A DNA stretch of 42,392 nt from a virus, in IMG/VR virus record IMGVR_UViG_3300034200_000772, positions 1 through 42,392 of that record; one strand, 5' to 3'. The position numbers were made by a program, and so were the translations under genes. Below the pieces are notes generated by a model. It saw only the letters and a program-made list of their open reading frames with translations, had not been told where the DNA came from and did not search any database. Positions 24,282 to 33,800 of the stretch are shown here, piece after piece (the stretch's first letter is position 1; every line of letters starts with the position of its first letter).

Positions 24282-24692
24282 ATGGCATCTCAGCTGACCT
24301 ACCAAACCGGCATCAACGTCACGCAGCCGACGAACCCCGGAGTACTCAAGGGGCTGCTGACGGCCCCGGTGCGTTCGGCCATGGGCACGCGCACCGGGCA
24401 GATGGCCGCTCGTCAGTTTGGTCGCCAGCAGCAGCTGAACGATTGGGGCCAGATGTCCACGGCCGTTCAGGGCAGCAACGCCCAGACCATGATGGCCGCT
24501 CAGAAGCTGCGAAGCGAGGCATCTCAAAGCGGCGTGCAGAACCTCGCGAACATCTACTCGGACTTCAACGAGCGTGCCCGCAATCAGGCGGCTCTCAACG
24601 CCGACATCTCGGCCTCCAACATTGGCTACTCGTTCGGTGCACGGGCAGCTGCTCTGCGTCGTGCCGCCAACATCGCGCGAGGTAACCCGTAA
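24282..24692 (+). CDS. Small Ala/Gln-rich internal virion-type protein
   Basis: A 136-residue product with TAGGAG upstream. Residues 25-135 are Ala/Gln/Arg/Asn-rich and predicted almost entirely helical, with no membrane segment or catalytic motif. The stop overlaps the next gene's ATG as TAATG. Small Ala/Gln-rich helical proteins encoded just before the large ejection proteins are typical of podoviruses, where they travel inside the capsid and enter the host with the DNA. Role inferred from composition and position. Confidence 0.6.
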   Translation: MASQLTYQTGINVTQPTNPGVLKGLLTAPVRSAMGTRTGQMAARQFGRQQQLNDWGQMSTAVQGSNAQTMMAAQKLRSEASQSGVQNLANIYSDFNERARNQAALNADISASNIGYSFGARAAALRRAANIARGNP

Positions 24693-25147
24693 TGGCTATC
24701 GCCTCCGACCCCAATCTGGGCGGGAAGTACGCCGCCCAGACCACCTACAAGGCACCGCCGAAGATCGACCCCTCGGCGAGCATTAACGCCACGCTCGCTC
24801 AGGGCGAAGCGATGGGCGACTTCCGCGGCAACATCAAGGGGCTGGACAAGGCCGGGTTCTCGCGTGGTGCGGGCTCCGCCTACGCCGCCGGTCTGGCGGG
24901 CATGAAGGCGATTGGCGATTCCCGCAACGCCGCCGCCCAGACGCAGATGCAGGCCGACGTTGCCAACAACCAGATGCAGCAGGACTACGAGTACGGCCGC
25001 GAGATCGAAGGCCAGAAGCTCGCCATGGTGCAGCACGCCATGAGCCAGAGCGATTGGTCTGTGGCTCTGGCGCAGCAGCAAGCCGCCGCTCGAATCAACG
25101 CCGCCAATCAGGCGGGCCAGCTGCAACTTCTCAACGCCGTTGTCTAG
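24692..25147 (+). CDS. Small Ala/Gln-rich internal virion-type protein
   Basis: A 151-residue product coupled by TAATG. A hydrophilic N-terminus (residues 1-50) precedes a Gly/Ala-rich segment (RGAGSAYAAGLAGMKAIG) and a long Gln-rich helix to the C-terminus. It resembles the preceding protein in composition but not obviously in sequence. An ejection or internal core role is inferred from location. Confidence 0.6.
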   Translation: MAIASDPNLGGKYAAQTTYKAPPKIDPSASINATLAQGEAMGDFRGNIKGLDKAGFSRGAGSAYAAGLAGMKAIGDSRNAAAQTQMQADVANNQMQQDYEYGREIEGQKLAMVQHAMSQSDWSVALAQQQAAARINAANQAGQLQLLNAVV

Positions 25148-25156
25148 GAGACACAG

Positions 25157-25507
25157 ATGAAAGAGCCCGTCGATGTCAGCGACCTGAAGCGTTCCACCCT
25201 TGAGCGGATGCTCAAGGCCGCACTCTCCCGCCTCGATGACGCCGAGCGGAAGGAAGTCGAGGCCACCGAGGCCGACAAGGAACAGAACGACCTCGCCGAC
25301 CTGCACGCCGAGAAGGGCGACTCGAAGGCTCCGAAGGTCAAGAAGGACGACCTCCCCTCGGACATCCGCAAGCTGGCCGACAAGGACGAAGACGAGGGCG
25401 AAGACGAAGAGGACGAGGAGATCGCCGACAAGAAGCCTTCGTTCGGCAAGCCGAAGAATCCGGCCAAGAAGAAGAAGAACACTTTCCCGTTCCAGAAGAA
25501 GGGCTAA
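25157..25507 (+). CDS. Small, highly charged protein
   Basis: A 116-residue product with AGGAGA upstream of the ATG. The first half is helical with mixed charge. Residues 78-95 are extremely acidic (Asp/Glu run DEDEGEDEEDEE) and the last 25 residues are Lys-rich (KKKK), giving a strong charge dipole. It has no hydrophobic core and is probably disordered. It may bind DNA or a basic partner inside the virion, or act as a scaffold; nothing more specific is visible. The next gene starts 3 nt after its stop. Confidence 0.6.
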   Translation: MKEPVDVSDLKRSTLERMLKAALSRLDDAERKEVEATEADKEQNDLADLHAEKGDSKAPKVKKDDLPSDIRKLADKDEDEGEDEEDEEIADKKPSFGKPKNPAKKKKNTFPFQKKG

Positions 25508-25510
25508 CTC

Positions 25511-28500
25511 ATGGGTCAGGAAATCTGGAACAAGGTCTTCACCAAGCACCTCTCGAACCTCGGCGACATTGGGGATTCCTCGAAGTCTGCCAAGAAGGGC
25601 AAGAAGGCCAAGGGCGGCGGTGCGGCCGGTGGCGAGGTTTCAGCCGAGGCGATCCGCGAGATGCTCTCGTCTGAGGACGGCATCAAGCAGCTGACCGAGA
25701 TCATCGACGGCGACACGAAGAAGCAGAAGGCCATTCGGGCCACGCTCTCGGCACGCAACAAGGCGTGGGCCGACGACTTCGATGAGGCGATTGCCGGGCA
25801 GACGAAGGCCGCGAAGCTGGACTCGGGCTACGAGGGGCCAGACGTGGAGTCGATGGCAGGCGAGGGATCGACCACCGAAGACCGCATCCTCGACGGCGTG
25901 GAGAAGGTGGAGAAGGCTGCGGAGCGGAAGAACCTTTCTCGCAGTGGCCCTCGCGAAGTGCGCCGCAATGTGGCCGACAACAAGCGCGGCCAGATGCGGG
26001 AAGAGTATGTCGAGAACGAGGTCGTTCCCCCGCTCGTGGAAGAGGCGAAGCGGCAGGACGACATCGTCGGGCTCGGCGAGGACGAACTGCCCGATGACCC
26101 GAAGGTCGCGAAGTCGCCCGAGCGGAAGACCGCGAAGACCCTCAAGATCGGTGAGCAAGAGTTCTTCGTGAAGTCCCGCGGTGACGCCCGCAGCCGGTTC
26201 GACAACATGCCGAAGCCGACCCGCTCCAAGAAGGGGCCGGATGGCAAGGTGCTCCGCGACGAGGATGGCAATCCCATCGAGGAACCGCAGACGCTGATGC
26301 AGCAGAAGGGCATCAGCGACAAGCAGCTGTCCATGTCTCGCGACCAGTTCGTCGCCGACGTGAAGAACTTCCTCAAGCAGGCCAAGCCGACGAAGGCGGA
26401 CGGCAAGCCCTACAAGCTCGATGAAGTGCTCGGCATGAATAACGAGCAGCTGCGCGAGTTCGCGATGAAGCACCGCGGTGGCGGCGACCTGTTCAGCCTC
26501 ACGCACTTCGATGGCGAGATGAAGAAAGGCCACGAGCCCGGCAGCCCCAAGGGGCAAGAGAGTGCCGTCAACAAGTCCATGACCTCTAGCGAGCGGCTCC
26601 AGCACGAGACTGCCCGCAGAGCAGCTGGCACCGACCCGGCTGCACAGCGCGGCCGGTCAGTGTCCGAAGAGGAGGCCATCGAGGGCGGCATCCCGCTCAC
26701 TGCACTCCCGCAGTCGGCCTTTGGTCGGCAGTCGGCGTCGGCCACCTCGCGGATCGGCGACGGCATCGACGGCCTTGAGAACGCATTCGGTGCCCGGCAG
26801 GCCATGCAGATTCGGGCAGCACTCTCGAAGCTCCCAGATGACGAGGCTTTCACTAAGGCTTACGAGATCGCCGAGGTCATCAACACCCGCGGCCTGATGA
26901 ACACCGAGCGGACGACGCCGCGGGCGGACATCGACGCGAAGTTCGGCACCGCCTCCGCCATCCTCGCCTCGGTCGGCAAGGAGATGGGTGTGATGCCCCG
27001 CGGTGTAGCCACCAAGGCCAACAAGGCCACGCGGGCTACGGGCGACACTGCATCGAACCCGCCCGTCCAGCCCGACCCGGTGAAGCAGGCTCCTCTCGGC
27101 GAGCACTGGCGGCACGATTGGCAGCAGGCCGATGGCCCAGCTGTCGATCCCTCCGCCGATCCGCAGCCGTCGATGAAGACCCCTGCGCCGACCGGCCCTG
27201 AGTACCGCAGCAACGTGGGCGGCAAGACGGCCGACCAGCTGATCGAGGACTACCGGGCGGGTCGCATCACTGACCCCGACGAGGCGGCGAAGGTCGAGGA
27301 GTTGATCGAGTCCCGCCAGCAGTGGGACGACCACCTCGCGGCCATCGGCAAGGGCAAGACCAAGGGGATGGGAACGGAGCAGAAGACTCCCGTCCGCAAG
27401 AAGTTCGACCCGAACCCCGTCAAGCAGACCGTGCCCCGCCCGACCATTGACGACATCGGTGGCGACGGCTCTTACCTGCTCGGCAAGAAGGGCAAGTCTG
27501 CCGAGACTGAGGTGGGCGTGCCTGACGAAGAGGCCGTCGAGGGAGTTGTGGACGTGACGAACGTGCCGCGCAAGCGTGGTGCTGCCGCGAAGCCCGAAGC
27601 TCCCGCCGCAGCTGCACCGGCACGCACGTTCAAGACATTCAAGGATGAGTACAGCGACCTGCTGGCTCGTGCCCGTAGCTCCGACGGCTCGAACGCCGCC
27701 GAACTCACTGCCGCCTACGAAGACATCCACGCCCGCCGCAGCCGGATGGGTGGCGTCGGCACCAACCCCGAGGTCGATGCGTTGGTCGAGGAAGTTGCCG
27801 CAGCACTCGGCGATCTTCCGGTCGCTTCCGCCGCGAAGGCTGCACCTGCCGCCAAGGGCACCGCTCCGAAGAAGGCTGCCGCACCTGCGAAGCCGCAGTA
27901 TGACGAGCCCCTCGGCCCGTCACGCAACGCTTGGGAGTTCTACCGCGACGAGATCGGGTTCACGCCCGACGGCACCTCGGTGCCTGCCGACTCGGTTGAC
28001 GCCCCTGCCCCGGAGGTTGTCGCCCCCGAGAAGACTCCGGTGCGTCGAGGCCGCAAGCCGAAGGCCGCAGTGTCGGAGGCCGCACCTGCTGACGTGACGG
28101 CCACGCCTTCCTCTGAGCCCTACGGCCCCAGCCGGGCAGAGTGGGCCAACTCCCAGATGGATGCGTGGGAACTGGAGGACGACCTCGCACGCATGGACGA
28201 CGAGGGCGGCATGTACCCCGTCACCCCCAAGCGGCCCGATGCTGCCCCGGCTGGGCAGCTGCGTGGGACGCAGGGTGCGTCGGGCTATGACCCCAACTAC
28301 AACAACGTGCCGTGGCCTCGCACTCCCGACCAAAGCGGATGGCCGACTCAGACGAGCACCTACGATCCTTACCGCACCGTGGCCGACGACACTGGGATAC
28401 AGCACGGCCCGTTCCCCGAGGACGTGGTCGGGTGGTCTTCTGACCTGCCCGCGTTCTCGCGATATGACGAACCACTCGGCCCTCCCCGCCCCGATGTATC

Positions 28501-28819
28501 GCCGAGCAGGCTGACCGACGGGGAGAAGAGGTTCCTCGCCGCGGCCGGTGGCGGTCTTGGAATCGCCGGGCTCGTCGCACTCCGAAACAGCGTATCAATG
28601 CCGAACGCTGTGCGACCGGCGCGGGCACCGGCGGGCCCGGCTGTCACCGCCGGATCGGAAGACACGATGGCCGGTGAGGGCGGCGACTTCACCGCGGCTG
28701 CCGCAGTGGCCGCGTCGTTGGGCGACAGGTTGGATCGCGTTCGCTCTGCCCGTGAGCGAGTGGCACGCAGCCGACTCGGCCTGCCCGGCTTCCTGCATTC
28801 TGACACCTCAGCGGAGTAG
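25511..28819 (+). CDS. Large internal (ejection) virion protein
   Basis: A 1102-residue Ala/Lys/Pro-rich protein, mostly low-complexity linkers with helical islands. A hydrophobic segment near residues 1007-1024 (FLAAAGGGLGIAGLVAL) could be a membrane-active helix used during DNA entry. A motif of the form [YD]EP[LY]GP[SP]R occurs three times (about residues 797, 869 and 985), and a second unit, EEA[IV]EG...[LV]T..P, occurs twice. There is no lytic transglycosylase or peptidase signature. Size, position and repeats fit a podovirus core or ejection protein. Much of it is probably disordered, and its function cannot be read from the sequence. Confidence 0.55.
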   Translation: MGQEIWNKVFTKHLSNLGDIGDSSKSAKKGKKAKGGGAAGGEVSAEAIREMLSSEDGIKQLTEIIDGDTKKQKAIRATLSARNKAWADDFDEAIAGQTKAAKLDSGYEGPDVESMAGEGSTTEDRILDGVEKVEKAAERKNLSRSGPREVRRNVADNKRGQMREEYVENEVVPPLVEEAKRQDDIVGLGEDELPDDPKVAKSPERKTAKTLKIGEQEFFVKSRGDARSRFDNMPKPTRSKKGPDGKVLRDEDGNPIEEPQTLMQQKGISDKQLSMSRDQFVADVKNFLKQAKPTKADGKPYKLDEVLGMNNEQLREFAMKHRGGGDLFSLTHFDGEMKKGHEPGSPKGQESAVNKSMTSSERLQHETARRAAGTDPAAQRGRSVSEEEAIEGGIPLTALPQSAFGRQSASATSRIGDGIDGLENAFGARQAMQIRAALSKLPDDEAFTKAYEIAEVINTRGLMNTERTTPRADIDAKFGTASAILASVGKEMGVMPRGVATKANKATRATGDTASNPPVQPDPVKQAPLGEHWRHDWQQADGPAVDPSADPQPSMKTPAPTGPEYRSNVGGKTADQLIEDYRAGRITDPDEAAKVEELIESRQQWDDHLAAIGKGKTKGMGTEQKTPVRKKFDPNPVKQTVPRPTIDDIGGDGSYLLGKKGKSAETEVGVPDEEAVEGVVDVTNVPRKRGAAAKPEAPAAAAPARTFKTFKDEYSDLLARARSSDGSNAAELTAAYEDIHARRSRMGGVGTNPEVDALVEEVAAALGDLPVASAAKAAPAAKGTAPKKAAAPAKPQYDEPLGPSRNAWEFYRDEIGFTPDGTSVPADSVDAPAPEVVAPEKTPVRRGRKPKAAVSEAAPADVTATPSSEPYGPSRAEWANSQMDAWELEDDLARMDDEGGMYPVTPKRPDAAPAGQLRGTQGASGYDPNYNNVPWPRTPDQSGWPTQTSTYDPYRTVADDTGIQHGPFPEDVVGWSSDLPAFSRYDEPLGPPRPDVSPSRLTDGEKRFLAAAGGGLGIAGLVALRNSVSMPNAVRPARAPAGPAVTAGSEDTMAGEGGDFTAAAAVAASLGDRLDRVRSARERVARSRLGLPGFLHSDTSAE

Positions 28820-28824
28820 AAAAC

Positions 28825-30816
28825 ATGGCCGACGTTCGTGAACTGCGCGCATTGCGTGATGAACTGGTCGCATTGCGCGAGGGGATGGCTGCTCGCAGAA
28901 CCCCCGCCACGCCCGTGTCTCTGACCCCACCGGAGACTCCGAAGGCCGGGGGTGTGACGCTGCCGTCGCGCGCCGAGAAGGACATGATGACCCGCGGGCC
29001 GCTCACGTTCCTCGACAACACGGGCCAGCACTCCACGTCTGGACACATCTCATCGTTCGACCCCAAGAACGGCGTCGTGCAGATCAAGAAGGAGAACGGC
29101 AGGAACACTGTCGTTCCGCTCCAGCGCCTCAGCCCCGAGTCCCGCGACTTGGTCTACGCCAAGGCGGGCATGCGCGACACCGTGACGGGCGAGCTTCGCC
29201 CCGATCTGGTGAAGCACGCCAAGTCCAAGATCGGCAGCAAGCCCATCGACCGTGCGACCGCCGTCGCGAAGAAGGTCGTTGAGTCCACGATGCCGAGCAA
29301 GCCAGCTGCTAGCCCTGCCGCTGCTCGCCCCGCCCCAACCAAGAGGCCCATGACCGACGACGAGCGCGGCGCTAGGGTGGCCGAGCTTATCCTCCAAGAG
29401 AACGGCGGCGACACGGCCGACGCCCACGCCGCTCTGTACCAGAGCCTGCTCGCCTCCGGGGCCAGCAAGGAGACGGCCATGCGAGTGGCCGCACGCGACA
29501 TCGCTCGTGCCCAGCTGAAGCCCCGCTCCACCGAGGCCGACGTGCAGCGTGAGCGTGACGCCAGCATGAACGAAGCACGGGCAGCGAACGGGCTTCCTCC
29601 CATCGCCACCCGCAGCACCACTCCGCCCACGAAGGCGGAAGGCGTCGGCACGAACCGGCTCCCGCCCTCTGGTGAGCGAGACGAGTCGGGCCGAGATTGG
29701 AGCAACTGGGTTCCCGGCATGCCTCTCCCCGCCATGGGGCCTGACGGCTCTGTGCTCGCCGACAACGCACGCCGTGCACGCGAGGCGGAACGCAAGGCCG
29801 AGAACGACCGGAAGCGTAACGAGGCGATTGGCGAGAAGTTCGGGGCCAAGGCCCAGCAGATCGCCGAGGACGGCGACCGCCGCGGCGTGACCGACTACAA
29901 CGCCACTCGCAAGCCGATCAACCAGCGGCGACTCGATCAACGCCGCGAACTCGAAAAGCAGCGGGACTTCGGTACGCCGGAACAGTCCGCACAGGCGGAC
30001 GCCAAGCTGCGTGCGATGGACGCTGCTGCTGCTCAGGCCCGCAAGGATTTCCGAGCAGGCGTTCGCGGCACCGACTCGTACCAGCAGTACGAGGCTCGCC
30101 AGAACAACTCGATGAACGATTGGAAGCAGGCCGCAGTCGAGCGGTCGGGCAACGCTGGCGGCATGATCTCCCGCCTCATGGGAACCGGCGAGGCGAGTGA
30201 CGCCATTCACGCCTACCAGCTGCTCACTCGCCTCAACCCGCAGAACGCCGCTGCGTACACGCGGCAGATGGAAGCGATCATGGATGCCGAGAAGGGCAAG
30301 GCTGCCGCCGCCGCCGAAGCTGCCCGCGTTCAGGGCCGGGAGAAGGACAAGGAGAAGGAGAACCCCTCCACCTACGCCTCCAACTGGATCAGGTCGAACA
30401 GCAATAACGGCATGACGCTGGACGCCAAGGCAGCAGCCTTGCGGGCCGACCTCGAAGCTCAGGGGGTTGACCCCAAGACGGCGGCGGAGCTTGCCGCTCG
30501 TGCCGTTGAGTCGCACTCCTTCGAGCGGGCCGCGATGGGCCACGTCTCGCCCGACATGCGGCAGCACATGCTCAATATCATCGGGCAGATCGACCCGGCT
30601 ACCGGGAAGCCGAAGCTCGACGCGGACGGGAAGACGCCACTGCCGCCGCTCTCCCGCGACGAGTTCTCGCAGCGGGCTGCCATGCAGGGGCTCGCCCCGG
30701 AAGTGTCTGGGCGCATCTATGACTCCCTCACGGCGAAGCCCGCGGCTCCTGAGCGGGCACAGGCAGCCCTGCCGCCGCAAGCTGTCCGAGGCCAAGACTT
30801 CCGCCGAGGGGGTTAA
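28825..30816 (+). CDS. Ejection-type virion protein with SHD1-like domain
   Basis: A 663-residue protein. An N-terminal helix and Pro/Thr-rich linker precede a domain at about residues 57-112 that matches the SHD1 (SLA1 homology domain 1) pattern: an opening 'RGPLTFLDNTG', a strand 'GHISSFDP', 'VVQIKKENGR', then 'VVPLQRLSPESRDLV'. SHD1 is a small beta domain particularly abundant in planctomycete proteins, where it occurs beside secreted or cell-surface modules. The rest is Ala/Arg/Asp-rich, helical and low-complexity. The 3' end runs to 4 nt before the next gene. The SHD1 match is by pattern recognition and deserves a profile search. Confidence 0.55.
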   Translation: MADVRELRALRDELVALREGMAARRTPATPVSLTPPETPKAGGVTLPSRAEKDMMTRGPLTFLDNTGQHSTSGHISSFDPKNGVVQIKKENGRNTVVPLQRLSPESRDLVYAKAGMRDTVTGELRPDLVKHAKSKIGSKPIDRATAVAKKVVESTMPSKPAASPAAARPAPTKRPMTDDERGARVAELILQENGGDTADAHAALYQSLLASGASKETAMRVAARDIARAQLKPRSTEADVQRERDASMNEARAANGLPPIATRSTTPPTKAEGVGTNRLPPSGERDESGRDWSNWVPGMPLPAMGPDGSVLADNARRAREAERKAENDRKRNEAIGEKFGAKAQQIAEDGDRRGVTDYNATRKPINQRRLDQRRELEKQRDFGTPEQSAQADAKLRAMDAAAAQARKDFRAGVRGTDSYQQYEARQNNSMNDWKQAAVERSGNAGGMISRLMGTGEASDAIHAYQLLTRLNPQNAAAYTRQMEAIMDAEKGKAAAAAEAARVQGREKDKEKENPSTYASNWIRSNSNNGMTLDAKAAALRADLEAQGVDPKTAAELAARAVESHSFERAAMGHVSPDMRQHMLNIIGQIDPATGKPKLDADGKTPLPPLSRDEFSQRAAMQGLAPEVSGRIYDSLTAKPAAPERAQAALPPQAVRGQDFRRGG

Positions 30817-30819
30817 CTC

Positions 30820-33800
30820 ATGTCCCTGACCGGAACTCCCTCGTTCCTCGGGCAACGGACGGCAGACCTCCCTGCAATCTCGCAGGCAGAGGAGGACTCC
30901 CTGCTCGCCAAGTTGGGCAGGCAGGGCGGGCAGTTCGTATCCGATCTACTCTGGGGGCTCGACACTCCCGGTGCCGTCATCCGCAGCGGCATCGACTACC
31001 TGCAAGATGGCAAGTGGAACAACCCGCTCGACGCTGACCAGCGGGTGAGCGGTGAGCAGCTGCTCGACAACGCTGGCGTTCCTGCTGGCACTGCGAGATG
31101 GCTCGGAGGAGCGGCGACCGACATCGTTCTCGACCCCCTGACGTGGCTCGGCGGGCCCATGACCGCACTGACCAAGGGCGGGCGAGCGGCCAAGGCTATC
31201 GGCACGCTCGATGAAGCCGCCGAAGTGGCGAGCCGCAAGCTGCAAGACGCCGCCATCGCAGGCAGGACACCCATCGCAGGCCGTGCCCAGCGAACACTCG
31301 ACGCAATGGACTCGAACATCGAGGACTACATCGAGCATTCGGCCCGCCCGCTCGTCGGACAGCGTGTCGCCATGCGGCAGCAGACGCTCGAAGACCTGAT
31401 GCAGGGCAAGGATCAGAAGACGTTCGACGCGCTCAATGCCTTTCTCGAAAAAAAGGGCTGGAAGTACGATGACATCAAGGGCGAGAAGCTGGGAAAGTCC
31501 TTCGGTGTGGCTGGAACCCCCATTGCCTTTGATCCGCTTGGCTCGGCTGCGGGCGAAAGGCTTGCTGCTGGCATGGATCGCGTCGGAGAATCGATCCGCT
31601 GGTCGAAGCCCGGCCTCGTGGCGCACTCCATTTTCAACAAGGCGGTCGGGGGCCAGACCGACGCCATCACGCAGGCTGCGGCCACGCGGATAAACGCAGC
31701 CGCCGAGGTGGGAGAATCTCGCGGCCGGGTCGCAGCGGCGGATATGGCCCACGACCTCACTAATGCAAAGATCGATGACGCCGTTGCCCAGCGCACCGGC
31801 ATCTCCGCAGTGTTCTCGCCCGAGGCGGCGGACGCGATGGATCGCTACATCGAAGGCGTGGCGGCTACGGCCAACGACATCGACTTCGTCAACAGCACGC
31901 CGGGCGTCAAGGCGTTCATCGACAAGTGGGGAGCACAGGCTCCTGACATCCTCCGCCGCAGCGAGGAGATGGGGCTGCGTGCCCACCAGCTGGATCACGC
32001 TTTCGGGGCCAAGTACCGGCCGTATCAGATGGAATCCCTGCTTGAGCGTGCGGCTGGCGGCAAGAAGGGGAAGACCGCCCTCTTCGACATGGCGACCGGC
32101 GACATGCTGAAGCGCAAGAAGTCTCTTCAGCTGCCCGGTGGCATCGACCAATTAAGAGCACTCAGCCAAGACCCCCGGTTCGTCGGTCTGGGCGATGCGT
32201 TCCAAGAGGATCGTGTCGCTCAAGAACTGTTCGATGAGATCAACAACTTCGCTGGCGGGCAGTACTACCAAACGCCAGCCGGGCAGGCGGTCGCCCAGCG
32301 GCAGCAGCAAATCCTGCAAGGAGTGCAGGCGTTCCCTCCGGGTGCACGCCGCCCGCTGAAGCCGGGCGTACACGGGCCTGTGATTGGGACGCCTCAGCAG
32401 TCTGGGCTCGGGGCATACAAGAGCGGGCCGTACACAAAGGGCAAGGCCCGGCAGCTGGCGAAGTTCCTGCACGATCTGGATGTGGTGAAGGATGCCCAAG
32501 GCAACATCACTTCCGGCCCGGTGTTCGGCAACAACCCGCTCGAAGCTGTGGCCCGCTACACCGTGGGCCGCGAGCGAGCCATCGACACCGCGGATGCCGT
32601 CATCGACACCATCGCCTCCCGGCTGGTGCAGGGAACTGCTGGCGGCATGCAGGGCGGCAAGCACATCTCCGCCAAGAACGCACTGGCACGGGCGGGCATG
32701 CGGTCGCCACTCGATCCGGCCACCAACATTCGAGGCGGTGCTGCCCAGCAGCTGCGTGAGCGGATCGCCGCCAAGCTGACCAAGACCACGGGCCAGACGG
32801 TCAACCCTGACACCATCGACCTCGCGCACTACGCCATCTCCGAGGACGCTATCAACAGCCTCACTCGGATGCACGACTTCTACGCCCAGCCAAAGGCGGT
32901 GGAAGGACTGAGCCAGTACCTCGACCAGTACACCAAGGTGTTCAAGGCACAGGTGCTCACTTGGCCGAGCCGGTTCACGCGGGACTCGATGAGTGGGTTC
33001 GTGAGCAACTCCATCGAGGCCGGGCCCGCGGCTGCCCTCGAAGGGACGATGCAAGCGGCGAGCCTGCTCGAAGGCAAGTATGACAAGGTGATGCCGTACA
33101 TCCGGCGGATGCCGCTGTACTCACACTACACCACTAACGAAGAAGCACTGAAGCAGTTCCTGCTCGACTCGGCTGAGGCGAAGATTCTCCGGGGCGGCTC
33201 GATCACCGACGTGATGGCGGGTGACCGCTCCGCTGCGTCGATCCAGAAGCTGCTGCCCGGCCAGACGCCGCAGTCCATCGTGGGCTCGATCAACTACGAT
33301 CCCACTCGCTCATGGGGCACGGCACTCAACCCCTTCGGCGTGCGTGGAGTGGCGGGCCGGAAGGACACGACCAACGCCATCTACAAGACAGGCGAAGCAC
33401 TCGGCGACTACACCGACTCGCTCAACCGGATGGCCGGGTACATGGCTCTCCTTCAGAGCGGCGTGTCTCCGCAAGAGGCGGCACGTCGCATGGGTGCGGC
33501 ACATGTGTTGTATGACAACCTCTCCACCGTGGAGCGCCAGCTGCGTGACCGCTGGATGCCCTTCTATGCGTACTCCAGCCGCATCGGGAAGTACGTTGTC
33601 GAACGCATGGCGGAGCGGCCGGGCGGGCCATACGGCCAGATGCTCAAGCTGGTGGACAAGGCGCAGCAGACAGACGACGACACCTATGTACCGCAGACCA
33701 TGCGCGAGCAGACCGGGTTCGCCATCCCGAAGGAACTCGGGGCGTTCACCGAGGCGATGGGTCTGGGCAACGTGGCGGAGCCCAACCCCGGCGTGCGTCG

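Noticed and set aside
29050-30855. 601-codon open frame on the minus strand
   Set aside because: It is antisense to the SHD1-containing virion gene, and its Leu/Arg/Gly-rich composition and lack of motifs mark it as a shadow.
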